A stretch of 64,000 bases of DNA, from the NCBI RefSeq assembly GCF_012911605.1, contig NZ_JAAMPT010000209.1, positions 351,786 through 415,785 of the forward strand, in the 5' to 3' direction. Position numbers and translations under genes: made by a program. Source of the stretch: Flavobacterium solisilvae (GTDB lineage Bacteria; Bacteroidota; Bacteroidia; Flavobacteriales; Flavobacteriaceae). The notes below the pieces were generated by a model that was given only the letters and a program-made list of their open reading frames with translations, did not search any database and had not been told where the DNA came from. Shown here one piece after another: positions 33,890 to 43,226 of the stretch; within the stretch, counting starts at the first letter, position 1; each line of letters opens with the position of its first letter.

Positions 33890-35950
33890 ATGTCAAATTC
33901 CATTCAGCCGCCAAAAGCGAAAATAATTCCAAAGCAACTCGAAAAACATGGACACATTCGAACCGATAATTATTATTGGTTAAACGAAAGAGAAAATCCT
34001 GAAGTGATTGAGTATTTAAACCAAGAAAACGAATATTATCAGCAATCTACGGCTCATACAAAGGAATTTCAGACAGCTTTATTCGAAGAAATGAAAGCTA
34101 GAATTAAGGAAGACGACCAATCGGTTCCTTATTTTTACAACGGTTATTTCTACATCACCCGATTTGAAAAAGGAAAAGATTATCCTATTTATGCCCGAAA
34201 AAAAGAAAACTTAAATTCTCCCGAAGAAATTCTGTTTGATTGTAACGAAATGGCAAAAGGTCATGCTTATTTTCAAATGACAGGTTTAAGTGTAAGCGAT
34301 GATAATCAATGGATTGCTTTTGGAATTGATACCGTTTCCAGACGACAATATACCATTCAAATTAAGAATTTAGTAACCAATGAAATTCTACCCACTAAAA
34401 TTGAAAATACAACAGGAAGTTCAACTTGGGCAAGCGATAATCAAACCTTATTTTATTCTAGAAAAGACGATGTAACGCTTCGTTCCGATAAAATTTACAA
34501 ACATAAACTCGATTCAAATCCAGCCGATGATATTTTGGTTTATCACGAAAAAGACGAAACATTTGACGTTAGCGTTTTTAAATCGAAGTCAAGAAAATAC
34601 ATTCTAATTCAGTCCGATAGTACAATGACAACTGAATATCGATTGTTATTGGCTTCCAAACCCGATGGAAAATTTAAAGTATTTCAAAAACGAACGCGTG
34701 GTTTAGAATATTCGGTGTCGCATTTTGAAGACCATTTTTATATCATTACCAATAAAGATGAGGCAACCAATTTCAAGTTGATGAAAACGCCCGAAGACAA
34801 AACTTCTAAAGACAACTGGATTGATGAAATTCCGCATAGAGAAGATGTTTTGCTCGAAGATATTGATATTTTTAGAGATTATTTGGTGGTTTCTGAGCGT
34901 TCTGAAGGATTAAATAAAATCAGAATAATTCATTGGAAAACCAACAAAGAATATTATTTACCTTTTAATAGCGAAACGTATTCGGCTTATACCACAACCA
35001 ATCTCGATTTTGACACCGAAATTTTAAGATATAGCTTTCAATCATTGGCAACGCCATCATCGCTTGTTGATTTTAACATGAAAACCAAAGAGAAAACTAT
35101 CTTGAAAGAACAAGAAGTTTTGGGCGGAACATTTGATAAAAACAATTATAAAGAAGAACGCATTTGGGCAACCGCAATTGACGGAACCAAAGTGCCAATT
35201 TCGATGATTTATAAAAAAGGAATGAAGAAAAACGGCAAAAATCCTTTGTTGCTTTATGCTTATGGTTCCTATGGTGTAACGATGGATTGCTATTTTTCAA
35301 CCGTTCGACTCTCGCTTTTGGATAGAGGATTTATTTATGCCATTGCACATGTTCGCGGTGGAGAAGATTTAGGTCGTCAATGGTATGAAGATGGAAAATT
35401 ATTGAAAAAGAAAAACACGTTTACTGATTTTATCGATTGTTCTAAATTTGTTATTGCCGAAAAATATACATCAACCGAACATTTATATGCCGAAGGTGGT
35501 TCTGCTGGCGGATTATTGATGGGTGCAATTCTAAACATGGCACCAAATTTGTATAACGGAGTAATCGCACAAGTGCCGTTTGTAGATGTGGTAACAACTA
35601 TGTTAGATGACAGCATTCCGTTGACAACTGGAGAATATGACGAATGGGGAAATCCTAATGTAAAAAAATATTACAACTATATGTTGTCCTATTCACCTTA
35701 CGATAATGTAGTGGCACAGGATTATCCAAATATTTATATTGCAACAGGTTTACACGACTCGCAAGTACAATATTGGGAGCCAGCAAAATGGATTGCTAAA
35801 TTAAGAACACTAAAAACAAATGATAAGCAATTATACCTTGATACTAACATGGAAGCTGGTCATGGCGGAGCATCGGGAAGGTTTGAATCGCTTAAAGAAA
35901 TCGCCAAAGAATTCAGTTTTTTGTTAGATTTAGAAGGAATAAAAAGATAG
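33890..35950 (+). CDS. ptrB: S9 family oligopeptidase B
   Basis: A 686-residue prolyl-oligopeptidase-type serine peptidase with an N-terminal beta-propeller (about 70-400) and C-terminal alpha/beta hydrolase domain. The catalytic triad is readable: Ser-538 in EGGSAGGLL, Asp-623 in GLHDSQV and His-658 in AGHGGASG. The Y-A-Y-GSYG segment forming the oxyanion hole is at about 454-460. No signal peptide is present, so it acts in the cytosol on short peptides, cleaving after basic residues if typical. It stands alone with its own promoter. Confidence 0.94.
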   Translation: MSNSIQPPKAKIIPKQLEKHGHIRTDNYYWLNERENPEVIEYLNQENEYYQQSTAHTKEFQTALFEEMKARIKEDDQSVPYFYNGYFYITRFEKGKDYPIYARKKENLNSPEEILFDCNEMAKGHAYFQMTGLSVSDDNQWIAFGIDTVSRRQYTIQIKNLVTNEILPTKIENTTGSSTWASDNQTLFYSRKDDVTLRSDKIYKHKLDSNPADDILVYHEKDETFDVSVFKSKSRKYILIQSDSTMTTEYRLLLASKPDGKFKVFQKRTRGLEYSVSHFEDHFYIITNKDEATNFKLMKTPEDKTSKDNWIDEIPHREDVLLEDIDIFRDYLVVSERSEGLNKIRIIHWKTNKEYYLPFNSETYSAYTTTNLDFDTEILRYSFQSLATPSSLVDFNMKTKEKTILKEQEVLGGTFDKNNYKEERIWATAIDGTKVPISMIYKKGMKKNGKNPLLLYAYGSYGVTMDCYFSTVRLSLLDRGFIYAIAHVRGGEDLGRQWYEDGKLLKKKNTFTDFIDCSKFVIAEKYTSTEHLYAEGGSAGGLLMGAILNMAPNLYNGVIAQVPFVDVVTTMLDDSIPLTTGEYDEWGNPNVKKYYNYMLSYSPYDNVVAQDYPNIYIATGLHDSQVQYWEPAKWIAKLRTLKTNDKQLYLDTNMEAGHGGASGRFESLKEIAKEFSFLLDLEGIKR

Positions 35951-35965
35951 TTAAAATATTTTTAT

Positions 35966-35973
35966 TAAATTTG
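35966..35973 (+). promoter_or_regulatory. TAnnTTTG promoter element of the cysteine-synthase-like gene
   Basis: TAAATTTG lies 54 bases before the ATG at 36028, just after the oligopeptidase stop. Confidence 0.5.
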
Positions 35974-36027
35974 CAATGTTTTGAAGACTGAAATAGTGTC
36001 TTCTTTTTGCCTTGACTAATTTATTTT

Positions 36028-37068
36028 ATGGAAGAAAATATAAAAGCTCACGATAATGTACTAAGTTTAATAGGGAACACACCTTTAATTAAACTGAACA
36101 AAATCACAGAATCTTTACAAGGAAATTTTTATGCCAAAGTTGAAGCTTTCAACCCAGGTCATTCTACTAAAGACAGAATAGCATTATATATTATTGAAGA
36201 AGCCGAAAGACAAGGAATTTTAACTCCTGGCGATACTATTATTGAAACTACTTCTGGTAACACAGGATTTAGTTTAGCAATGGTAAGTATCATCAAAGGT
36301 TACAATTGTATTTTGGCAGTGAGTTCAAAATCTTCAAAGGACAAAATCGATATGTTGCGTTCGCTAGGAGCAAAAGTATATGTTTGTCCAGCTCACGTTT
36401 CTGCCGATGATGAGCGTTCTTATTATAATGTAGCAAAACGTTTACACGAAGAAACTAAAGGTTCGGTTTACATTAATCAATATTTTAACCAATTAAATGT
36501 TGATGCTCATTATAAAACAACTGGTCCAGAAATTTGGGAACAAACCAATGGAAAAATCACTCACTTAATCGCATGTAGCGGAACAGGTGGAACGATTTCG
36601 GGAGCAGCAAAATTCTTAAAAGAAAAAAATCCAAATATTAGAATTCTAGGAGTGGATGCATTTGGTTCAGTATTGAAAAAATACCACGAAACTAGAGAGT
36701 TTGACGCCGAAGAAATTTATCCCTACCGAATAGAAGGTTTGGGTAAAAACCTAATTCCAACCGCAACAGATTTTGACGTTATTGATAATTTCATGAAAGT
36801 AACTGATGAAGAAAGTGCTCACACTACAAGAGAAATCGCTAAAAAAGAAGGTTTATTTGTAGGTTATACTTCTGGAGCTGTAATGCAAGCCATCAAGCAA
36901 TATGCAGAAGAAGGCGAATTTAACGAAAACAGTAATGTTATTGCAATTTTCCCTGATCACGGTTCACGATACATGAGTAAAGTATTCAGCGATGATTGGA
37001 TGAACGAACAGGGTTTCTTTGATAGCATCAATGCCGAAGAAGTTCAAAAAGTTGAATTTATTAAATAG
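36028..37068 (+). CDS. PLP-dependent cysteine synthase family protein
   Basis: A fold-type II PLP enzyme (346 aa). The Schiff-base Lys-48 is in GHSTKDRIA, the phosphate-binding loops are [12 protein letters not shown] and [10 protein letters not shown], and the N-terminal [11 protein letters not shown] is standard. Members condense O-acetylserine with sulfide to make cysteine, or serine with homocysteine (cystathionine beta-synthase). The C-terminal [17 protein letters not shown] fits cystathionine synthase-like enzymes better than CysK of E. coli. Exact substrate is uncertain. A terminator follows at 37091-37121. Confidence 0.92.
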   Translation: MEENIKAHDNVLSLIGNTPLIKLNKITESLQGNFYAKVEAFNPGHSTKDRIALYIIEEAERQGILTPGDTIIETTSGNTGFSLAMVSIIKGYNCILAVSSKSSKDKIDMLRSLGAKVYVCPAHVSADDERSYYNVAKRLHEETKGSVYINQYFNQLNVDAHYKTTGPEIWEQTNGKITHLIACSGTGGTISGAAKFLKEKNPNIRILGVDAFGSVLKKYHETREFDAEEIYPYRIEGLGKNLIPTATDFDVIDNFMKVTDEESAHTTREIAKKEGLFVGYTSGAVMQAIKQYAEEGEFNENSNVIAIFPDHGSRYMSKVFSDDWMNEQGFFDSINAEEVQKVEFIK

Positions 37069-37090
37069 ATTTTAAAATTAATAGAAGAAG

Positions 37091-37121
37091 AAAACCACTC
37101 AATTTTGAGTGGTTTTTTTTT
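37091..37121 (+). terminator. intrinsic terminator
   Basis: AAAACCACTCAA and TTGAGTGGTTTT form a stem followed by a T run, 23 bases after the cysteine-synthase-like gene. Confidence 0.88.
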
Positions 37122-37136
37122 GTCAATAGCATTTTT

Positions 37137-37166
37137 TATAAAAAAAAAGCCAAGATTTCTCTTGGC
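37137..37166 (-). terminator. intrinsic terminator of the yebC gene
   Basis: On the minus strand GCCAAGA-GAAA-TCTTGGC is followed by a run of nine or more T. It lies 36 bases beyond the yebC stop. Confidence 0.85.
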
Positions 37167-37201
37167 GCAAATTTAATATCTAAAATCTAATATTGAATAT
37201 G

Positions 37202-37912
37202 TTATTCCTGCATTGTGTGATATACGTTCATCACATCCTCATCTTCTTCAATTTTTTCTAAAAGTTTTTCTACATCCGCAATTTGTTCTGGAGTTAACTC
37301 TTTTGTAATTTGAGGAATACGCTCAAAACCTGAAGATAAAATCTCAATGTTTCTATTTTCTAATTCTTTTTGAATAGAACCAAAGCTTTCAAACGGAGCA
37401 TACATTACAATTCCATCTTCATCAGCAAAAATTTCTTCTACACCAAAATCAATCATTTCCAATTCAAGTTCTTCAACATCTTGACCTTCGGCTGGAATAC
37501 GGAAATTACAAGTATGATCAAACATGAATTCAACCGAACCTTGCGTTCCCATTGTTCCGTTACATTTGTTGAAATAACTTCTAATGTTGGCAACAGTTCT
37601 ATTGTTATTATCGGTAGCAGTTTCGATTAAAATCGCAATTCCGTGTGGTGCATAACCTTCAAAAAGTACTTCTTTAAAGTTAGCGGTATCTTTATCAGAT
37701 GCTTTTTTAATGGCACGTTCTACGTTATCTTTCGGCATGTTTGCCGCTTTTGCGTTTTGGATAACTGCTCTAAGACGTGAGTTGGTTTCTGGATTTGCTC
37801 CACCTTCTTTCACCGCCATTACAATGTCTTTTCCAATACGTGTAAACGTTTTTGCCATTGCTGACCAACGTTTCATTTTACGTGCTTTTCTAAATTCAAA
37901 TGCTCTTCCCAT
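37202..37912 (-). CDS. yebC: YebC/PmpR family protein
   Basis: The 236-residue protein has the full YebC pattern: KMKRWSAMAKTFTRIGKDI, ANMPKDNVERAIKKASDKD, VLFEGYAPHGIAILIE and TDNNNRTVANIRSYF. Annotated traditionally as a transcriptional regulator, YebC-type proteins have more recently been connected with translation of proline-rich stretches. The start GRAFEFRKARKMKRWS is slightly different from the common AGHSKWANIKHRK start but normal for Bacteroidota. It is alone with its own terminator. Confidence 0.94.
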   Translation of the reverse strand: MGRAFEFRKARKMKRWSAMAKTFTRIGKDIVMAVKEGGANPETNSRLRAVIQNAKAANMPKDNVERAIKKASDKDTANFKEVLFEGYAPHGIAILIETATDNNNRTVANIRSYFNKCNGTMGTQGSVEFMFDHTCNFRIPAEGQDVEELELEMIDFGVEEIFADEDGIVMYAPFESFGSIQKELENRNIEILSSGFERIPQITKELTPEQIADVEKLLEKIEEDEDVMNVYHTMQE

Positions 37913-38028
37913 TTCTTATTTATTATTTCAAATAGTAATTTTATATACTATTTAAACCGTTTTTTTTAATTTTTCAGTGTGCAAAAATAAGGTAATATTA
38001 TTGTATTGCCAATTTCTGTAAATTATTT

Positions 38029-39063
38029 TTAATTGGCTGGAACGTGTTTTGAAATGAAGTTGTCTCCAGTCGAATTCCAAGTGTTTACTACTGTACTTTT
38101 CTCTTGAAAATTAGCAGAATTCATTTTGTTATAATTTTCAATTTCTTTGTTAACTTGTTTTACCATTCCGTTATAACTATCGATTTCTTCTTTGGTTCGG
38201 TCTTTAGCCGATTTGTTTTCCATCGATTTTCTAGCATTTTCAAATTTTTCATTGAACATGTAGAAATCTACAATTTTTGGAACAAAGGTTTCGGCTTCTT
38301 TTTTGTAGAATTCCAAACATTTTTTGGTAGCTGTTAACATCGAACTATCATTAGAATAGGGTTGAATTGCTTTAATTTTTTCCAAACCTTCTTCGGCATA
38401 TAGAAGCAAAGCACTTGCATTTTGTTGAATGGCACCTAAATCTTTCTTTTCAATAGCCAAAGATAAATTAAGATCAGTAATATTAGTTTTAAAGAATATT
38501 AAGTAAAGTGCTGTATGATAATCAAAAACCTTTCCCGAAATAGCTATTTTTTTTGACAATTCACTTTCTTGATTGGTAATGGTAATATTGTATTTTAGAG
38601 CAAATTCTTTAAAAGCCAATTCTGCTTTGTCATTTTCTTCGTCAATTTTTTTGTTGACTAAATCTCGCATCATTAAATAAGCTTCCATAGCATCATAAGA
38701 TTGTTCAGCTACTTCTTGCATATTGATGATTTTGTCATATTCTTCGTTGATACTTTTTTCGCAAAAATCTAAATATTGAACAATTTTAGTTTGATATTCG
38801 GTATCGCCATTATAACCGTTTTTAATATCAGTAATTTTCTTTTTTGACGATTGAATACTTTTTATCAATTGCTTTCTTGTGGCATCGATTCTTCGAGCAC
38901 TTTTAGAATGAGCAACTGCCGAAGTATATTTCCAGGTACTTTTAGCTATCAGTTCTTGTTCTTTGTTGATGAAAGTTAAAAAATCAACAGGTTTGCTAAA
39001 CTCTTGTGAAAAACCACTCAAAGTACTTATAAAAAATAAGGCAAATACAATTTTTAGTTTCAT
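38029..39063 (-). CDS. exported helical protein of unknown function (LIC11966-like)
   Basis: A signal peptide (cleavage near SGFSQ) precedes 325 residues of largely helical, Lys/Glu/Asn-rich sequence. Segments such as FINKEQELIAKSTWKYTSAVAHSKSARRID and EEYDKIINMQEVAEQSYDAMEAYLMMRD recall a surface or periplasmic family annotated LIC11966; I am not certain of this match. It begins four bases after the stop of the S41 protease gene, so the two share a transcript, and it may be a partner or substrate of that protease. Confidence 0.75.
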   Translation of the reverse strand: MKLKIVFALFFISTLSGFSQEFSKPVDFLTFINKEQELIAKSTWKYTSAVAHSKSARRIDATRKQLIKSIQSSKKKITDIKNGYNGDTEYQTKIVQYLDFCEKSINEEYDKIINMQEVAEQSYDAMEAYLMMRDLVNKKIDEENDKAELAFKEFALKYNITITNQESELSKKIAISGKVFDYHTALYLIFFKTNITDLNLSLAIEKKDLGAIQQNASALLLYAEEGLEKIKAIQPYSNDSSMLTATKKCLEFYKKEAETFVPKIVDFYMFNEKFENARKSMENKSAKDRTKEEIDSYNGMVKQVNKEIENYNKMNSANFQEKSTVVNTWNSTGDNFISKHVPAN

Positions 39064-39067
39064 GTTT

Positions 39068-41083
39068 TTAAGGTGTTAAATCGGTTAAAATATTTATGGC
39101 TTCAACTAGGGCAAAATTTTGTTTCAAAGCTTTACTTCTTGTGGCAGAAATAGTTTTTAGAAATTCGTCAAATTTTTGATACTCTAAGTCAATTTTATTT
39201 TGTTCAACTTGAATTGGATATTCTTTTTCGGAGTATGTTTTTACTTCGTTCCAAATCAAATTAATTTTAGAAACATCGTCAAAAACACTTTCAAATTGTA
39301 AAGTTATTGGCGGAAAACTACTTTCAAAATAAGGTTTAATTTGAGTGTTTAAGGTTTCAATTTCCTTGGTCTCAACGGAGTTTTGTAGTCGTTCTTTGCT
39401 TTTTTGAATAGCATTTGAATAGTTGTTATTCTTGAAAAGTTGGTATTTAAGTTTTATATCAATTTCATCATTTTTTAATGCCGAAGGATTGGTTTTTTCT
39501 CTAGGCATTTGCTCGTCAAGAAGCGTAGGAATTTCAACATCGGGAACTAAACCAATATATTGATTGCTTTTTCCAGTAATTCTATAAAATTTCTCTAAAG
39601 TAATTTTGACAAATTCATTTTCCGATTTTTGGATAGGAAAAACTTGTTGCATCGTTGCTTTGCCCAAAGTAGTGTTACCAACAATAATAGCGCGTTGATA
39701 ATCTTGCATGGCGTTGGCAAATAATTCACTAGCCGAAGCCGATAAACCATTCACTAAAACTACCATATTTCCCGAAAAAATAGAACCACGATAGTAATCT
39801 TTCAGCACATTTCGTTTTTGGTTTTTGTCGTTCATTACCGCAACTGGTCCAATGTCGATAAACAAACCACTTAACAGAATTCCTTCTTCCAAAGAACCGC
39901 CACCATTATATTGTAAATCAATAATTAAACCGTCAATTTTTTCTTCATTAAGTTTAAATACTTCTTTGGCTACATCTTGACTAACGCTTGATTTTCCGTT
40001 ATCGAAAGTGGCATAAAATGAAGGAATTTTGATGTAACCAAACTTTTTGTCACCATTTTTTAAAACAAAACTATATACATTATTTTGTACATCTTTTAGA
40101 ACTTTTTTGCTCAAAGTGACGTTGTACACCAATCCGTTTACTTTTTTAAAAGTAAAATCAGCAAGTTTATAAGCATCTGAATTTAGTATTTCAAATAATT
40201 TCTCAACCGGAATACAATCCACTACATATTCGGTTTGATTATGAGTGATTTTCAGTAAAACATCATTTTTTTCTATTTTTTCAGAGAAATAAGCGGCACT
40301 TCCAGGTAAAATTTCGGCAACAATAAATTCATCGTTATTGTTTTGTGAAACATAAAATCCAAAGCTTAAATTATCCGAACTAATGAAAGAGAAAAAACTA
40401 GATTTACTTTTTTGTGAAAAATAATCGGAATGCGGATCAAAATAGGAGCAGAACACCGAGTAAAATTGCTCGGTAAATTCTTCTTTGGTCAAATGAAGAT
40501 TGGTGGCTTTGCAGAGAAATTTTTCAAAAACCTTCGCTTTTCTTTCGGCATAAATCGATTTAAAATTAGCAGTAAGCGAGTCTTTATTGGTGCTACTTTC
40601 GCCAATTTCTCTTAAAATAGTAAACAGAATTCGCTTTCTGTAAAGCGTTTGTATTTCGGTTTCGTTTTTTAAATAAGGAAAACTTTTTCGAGATAACACA
40701 ATATTCTCATTACTGCTTGAAGGAAAATTTTCAGTATTTAAAGTGGTAATGGCTTTGATATAACGTTCAACTACTTGATTGTACGTTTGATACATTACAT
40801 CCAGAAAACTGCAATCTTTTGTTAGGATAAAATCATCAATTTGATACTTGAAATCTTTGAATTTTTCTAAATCGGCTTCAGTAAATAATCGATTGTTTTC
40901 GTCTAGTTTCGTCAAGAAATTGGTATAAACAAAAACTGATAAACTATCGTCAACCGGTTTTGGTTTATAATGCATTTTTTGAAGCATATCATTAATCCGA
41001 GATAGTGTTACGCAAGGATTTTGCTCACTTTGTGCAATGAGTAAAAATGGAGCAAATAGTAGGAGGAAAAGTATTTTTTTCAA
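39068..41083 (-). CDS. S41 family C-terminal processing (tail-specific) peptidase with PDZ domain
   Basis: An exported serine protease. I choose the TTG at 41081-41083 as start, since it gives a classical signal peptide (KKILFLLLFAPFLLIAQ); an alternative TTG at 41110 adds nine residues before it, and no ATG is available. The mature protein has an N-terminal helical domain, a PDZ domain (about 225-310, LSFGFYVSQNN..., GSAAYFSEKIEKNDVLLKI) and the S41 catalytic core with NGLSASASELFANAMQ (nucleophile Ser) and GNTTLGKATMQ (catalytic Lys). It resembles Prc. It is coexpressed with the exported protein four bases downstream. Confidence 0.9.
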   Translation of the reverse strand: MKKILFLLLFAPFLLIAQSEQNPCVTLSRINDMLQKMHYKPKPVDDSLSVFVYTNFLTKLDENNRLFTEADLEKFKDFKYQIDDFILTKDCSFLDVMYQTYNQVVERYIKAITTLNTENFPSSSNENIVLSRKSFPYLKNETEIQTLYRKRILFTILREIGESSTNKDSLTANFKSIYAERKAKVFEKFLCKATNLHLTKEEFTEQFYSVFCSYFDPHSDYFSQKSKSSFFSFISSDNLSFGFYVSQNNNDEFIVAEILPGSAAYFSEKIEKNDVLLKITHNQTEYVVDCIPVEKLFEILNSDAYKLADFTFKKVNGLVYNVTLSKKVLKDVQNNVYSFVLKNGDKKFGYIKIPSFYATFDNGKSSVSQDVAKEVFKLNEEKIDGLIIDLQYNGGGSLEEGILLSGLFIDIGPVAVMNDKNQKRNVLKDYYRGSIFSGNMVVLVNGLSASASELFANAMQDYQRAIIVGNTTLGKATMQQVFPIQKSENEFVKITLEKFYRITGKSNQYIGLVPDVEIPTLLDEQMPREKTNPSALKNDEIDIKLKYQLFKNNNYSNAIQKSKERLQNSVETKEIETLNTQIKPYFESSFPPITLQFESVFDDVSKINLIWNEVKTYSEKEYPIQVEQNKIDLEYQKFDEFLKTISATRSKALKQNFALVEAINILTDLTP

Positions 41084-41245
41084 TGAAAAGTTTACTAGCT
41101 TGGTGTTCAAATTATTTTAGGTTAAGTACATTTCAAATATAATCTTTTCATTTATAAGAAAATATTTTTTTATTTTTTTTGATATACCAATAATAAGATA
41201 ACCGTTTTACAACATTTTACTTTTTTTAAATAACTTGAAAAAGCA

Positions 41246-41253
41246 TATATTTG
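41246..41253 (+). promoter_or_regulatory. TAnnTTTG promoter element of the small barrel gene
   Basis: TATATTTG, 19 bases before ATG 41273. The predicted RNA start falls at about 41258-41260, where an out-of-frame ATG begins a 19-codon frame. Confidence 0.55.
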
Positions 41254-41272
41254 ATTGCTATGAAAAAAAATT

Positions 41273-41872
41273 ATGAAAAAAATCTTTACCATTATTCTAT
41301 TATTTACTTCTTTTTTTAGTTTTTCACAATCCAGAGATAAAGGAACTATCGAATTATCACCAGTTATTGGTTATAGTCAATCTATGGTTTTTATTTTCAC
41401 ATCAGAACCTGTTGGAGGTATAAATATAGGTTCCAATGTTGATTATTATTTTAATGAAAATTGGAGTTTTCGTTCAGGTCTGTTTTATCAAACAATGGGT
41501 TCAAAAGAGGTTAAATTTTTAATTTTTTCAGATGAATATTCAGAAAAACTTAAATATCTTACTATCCCGTTAGCCATTAATTGGCATTTTGGAAGTAATA
41601 AAAATTGGAATTTGAATTACGGAGTTAGTGGTGGTTTTCTTTTAGACGCAAAAGCCAAATCCGAAGATGGAATTACTATTGACACTAAAGATATTTCAAA
41701 TTCATTTCAGTTTGGAATCAATGCTGGAATTGGTTACAAATTAACTCTTACCGAAAATATAGGACTTGTTTTTGATGTATCTCAATTTATTGGATTTACA
41801 GATACAAATAAGGAAAAGTCAAGAAAAAATTTCTACACAAGTTTTAATTTTGGCGGCGTTTTTAAACTATAA
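41273..41872 (+). CDS. outer-membrane beta-barrel protein (porin family, PorT-like fold)
   Basis: A 199-residue small barrel: signal peptide (MKKIFTIILLFTSFFSFSQ), repeating amphipathic strands (GTIELSPVIGYSQSMVF, NWSFRSGLFYQTMGS, LKYLTIPLAINWHFG) and a C-terminal strand FGGVFKL. The stretch YLTIPLAINWHFG is typical of the outer-membrane protein beta-barrel family (Omp_b-brl_2). Function is unknown. It has its own promoter and terminator, so it is monocistronic. A 19-codon out-of-frame reading frame starts 13 bases upstream and overlaps the start. Confidence 0.85.
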   Translation: MKKIFTIILLFTSFFSFSQSRDKGTIELSPVIGYSQSMVFIFTSEPVGGINIGSNVDYYFNENWSFRSGLFYQTMGSKEVKFLIFSDEYSEKLKYLTIPLAINWHFGSNKNWNLNYGVSGGFLLDAKAKSEDGITIDTKDISNSFQFGINAGIGYKLTLTENIGLVFDVSQFIGFTDTNKEKSRKNFYTSFNFGGVFKL

Positions 41873-41902
41873 TGTGTTTTATTCTAAAAAGGTTTAAAAC
41901 AA

Positions 41903-41939
41903 AAAAATACAGAAAACGATAAACGGTTTCTGTATTTTT
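41903..41939 (+). terminator. intrinsic terminator
   Basis: AAAAATACAGAAA and TTTCTGTATTTTT form a perfect-arm hairpin 31 bases after the barrel gene stop. Confidence 0.85.
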
Positions 41940-41954
41940 CATTATCATATCAAT

Positions 41955-41995
41955 TCATTGACATTGTAATTTACCATTGCCATTGAATTTGCCAT
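41955..41995. repeat. short CATTG-rich repeats
   Basis: Several CATTG words in ATT-rich context (GACATTG, CCATTGCCATTG, GCCATTG) follow each other at the 3' end of gcvT. They resemble other short A/T-rich low-complexity repeats in gaps of this window. No function is seen. Confidence 0.4.
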
Positions 41996-41997
41996 TG

Positions 41998-43080
41998 TTA
42001 TTTTTTATAAAAAGGCATTTTTACCACTTTGGCAGCAATTTTTTTATCTCTAATTAGAATGAATATTTCGCTATCTACAGTTGAAAATTCTGTTTTTACA
42101 TAACCCATTCCAATAGCTTTGCCTAGACTTGGCGCTTGCGTTCCCGAAGTTACAATCCCAATGTTGTTTCCATTAGCATCCACAATTTCATAATCGTGAC
42201 GAGGAATTCCTCTTTCAACCATTTCAAAACCAACTAATTTTCTTGAAACACCAGCTTCTTTTTGCTTTTTCAGATTTTCAGAATTCGTAAATTCTTTCGT
42301 GAATTTAGTAATCCAACCTAAACCAGCTTCTAGTGGCGAAGTAGTATCATTGATGTCGTTTCCATACAAACAAAATCCCATTTCAAGACGTAATGTATCG
42401 CGAGCAGCTAGTCCAACAGGTTTAATCCCGAATGATTTTCCTGCTTCAAAGACTTGGTTCCAAACGTGTTCTACTTCTTCATTTTTGCAATAAATTTCAA
42501 ATCCACCAGAACCAGTATAACCAGTTGCTGAAATGATTACATTTTCAATTCCGGCAAATGGTCCAACTTCAAAATGATAGTATTTGATAGCAGATAAATC
42601 TACTGAAGTTAATGATTGCATCGCTTCAATAGCTTTTGGACCTTGAATAGCAAGCAATGAATACTCTTCTGATAAATCGCGCATTTCTACGCCTAAATCA
42701 TTATGAGATGAAATCCAATTCCAATCTTTTTCAATATTAGAAGCGTTTACCACCAATAAATATTGGTTTTCTTTCATCTTATAAATAATCAAATCGTCCA
42801 CAATTCCGCCATCGTTATTAGGTAAGCAAGAATATTGCGCTTTGCCAATTTCAAGAACGGAAGCATCATTAGAAGTTACTTTTTGGATTAAAGCCAAAGC
42901 ATTTTCCCCAGTAAGTAAAAATTCACCCATGTGTGAAACGTCAAAAACACCAACACCATTTCTAACCGTTTCGTGCTCGGCATTTACACCTTCATATTGA
43001 ACCGGCATATTGTATCCCGCAAACGGAACCATTTTTGCACCAAGACTTTCGTGAACATGAGTTAAAGCTGTATTTTTCAT
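41998..43080 (-). CDS. gcvT: aminomethyltransferase (glycine cleavage T protein)
   Basis: GcvT takes the aminomethyl group from lipoylated H protein and transfers it to tetrahydrofolate with release of ammonia. The 360-residue protein has [20 protein letters not shown] at the start, [25 protein letters not shown] with the catalytic Asp, and [10 protein letters not shown]. Size and motifs are typical. It is not in an operon with gcvH or gcvP. It lies in the same region as glyA, which uses the same one-carbon pool; fumarylacetoacetase follows downstream after a repeat-rich gap. Confidence 0.96.
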   Translation of the reverse strand: MKNTALTHVHESLGAKMVPFAGYNMPVQYEGVNAEHETVRNGVGVFDVSHMGEFLLTGENALALIQKVTSNDASVLEIGKAQYSCLPNNDGGIVDDLIIYKMKENQYLLVVNASNIEKDWNWISSHNDLGVEMRDLSEEYSLLAIQGPKAIEAMQSLTSVDLSAIKYYHFEVGPFAGIENVIISATGYTGSGGFEIYCKNEEVEHVWNQVFEAGKSFGIKPVGLAARDTLRLEMGFCLYGNDINDTTSPLEAGLGWITKFTKEFTNSENLKKQKEAGVSRKLVGFEMVERGIPRHDYEIVDANGNNIGIVTSGTQAPSLGKAIGMGYVKTEFSTVDSEIFILIRDKKIAAKVVKMPFYKK

Positions 43081-43100
43081 TTTTTATTGTATTAAAGATT

Positions 43101-43161
43101 TACCACAAATTCGCAAATTATTGAAGCTTATAAATATTTTTAATTTGCGAATTTGCGGTTA
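43101..43161. repeat. inverted pair of dispersed AATTCGCAAATT repeats
   Basis: ACCACAAATTCGCAAATTA (43102-43120) is complementary, with two mismatches, to TAATTTGCGAATTTGCGGT (43141-43159). The halves belong to the same family as the copies at 47885-47906 and 63710-63742. As RNA it would form a hairpin upstream of gcvT. Confidence 0.7.
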
Positions 43162-43185
43162 ATTTTTTTATGGTTGTTTTTTATT

Positions 43186-43226
43186 GAAGTTGATTTTTGA
43201 AATTGATTTTTGAGCTTGTCGAAGGA
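43186..43226. repeat. 13-bp tandem repeat plus CTTCGACAAGCTC fragment
   Basis: GATTTTTGAAATT and GATTTTTGAGCTT (43192-43217) are two copies of the 13-base unit that is found four times at 52601-52652. Overlapping it is GAGCTTGTCGAAGG, the inverse of the widespread CCTTCGACAAGCTC repeat. Confidence 0.65.
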
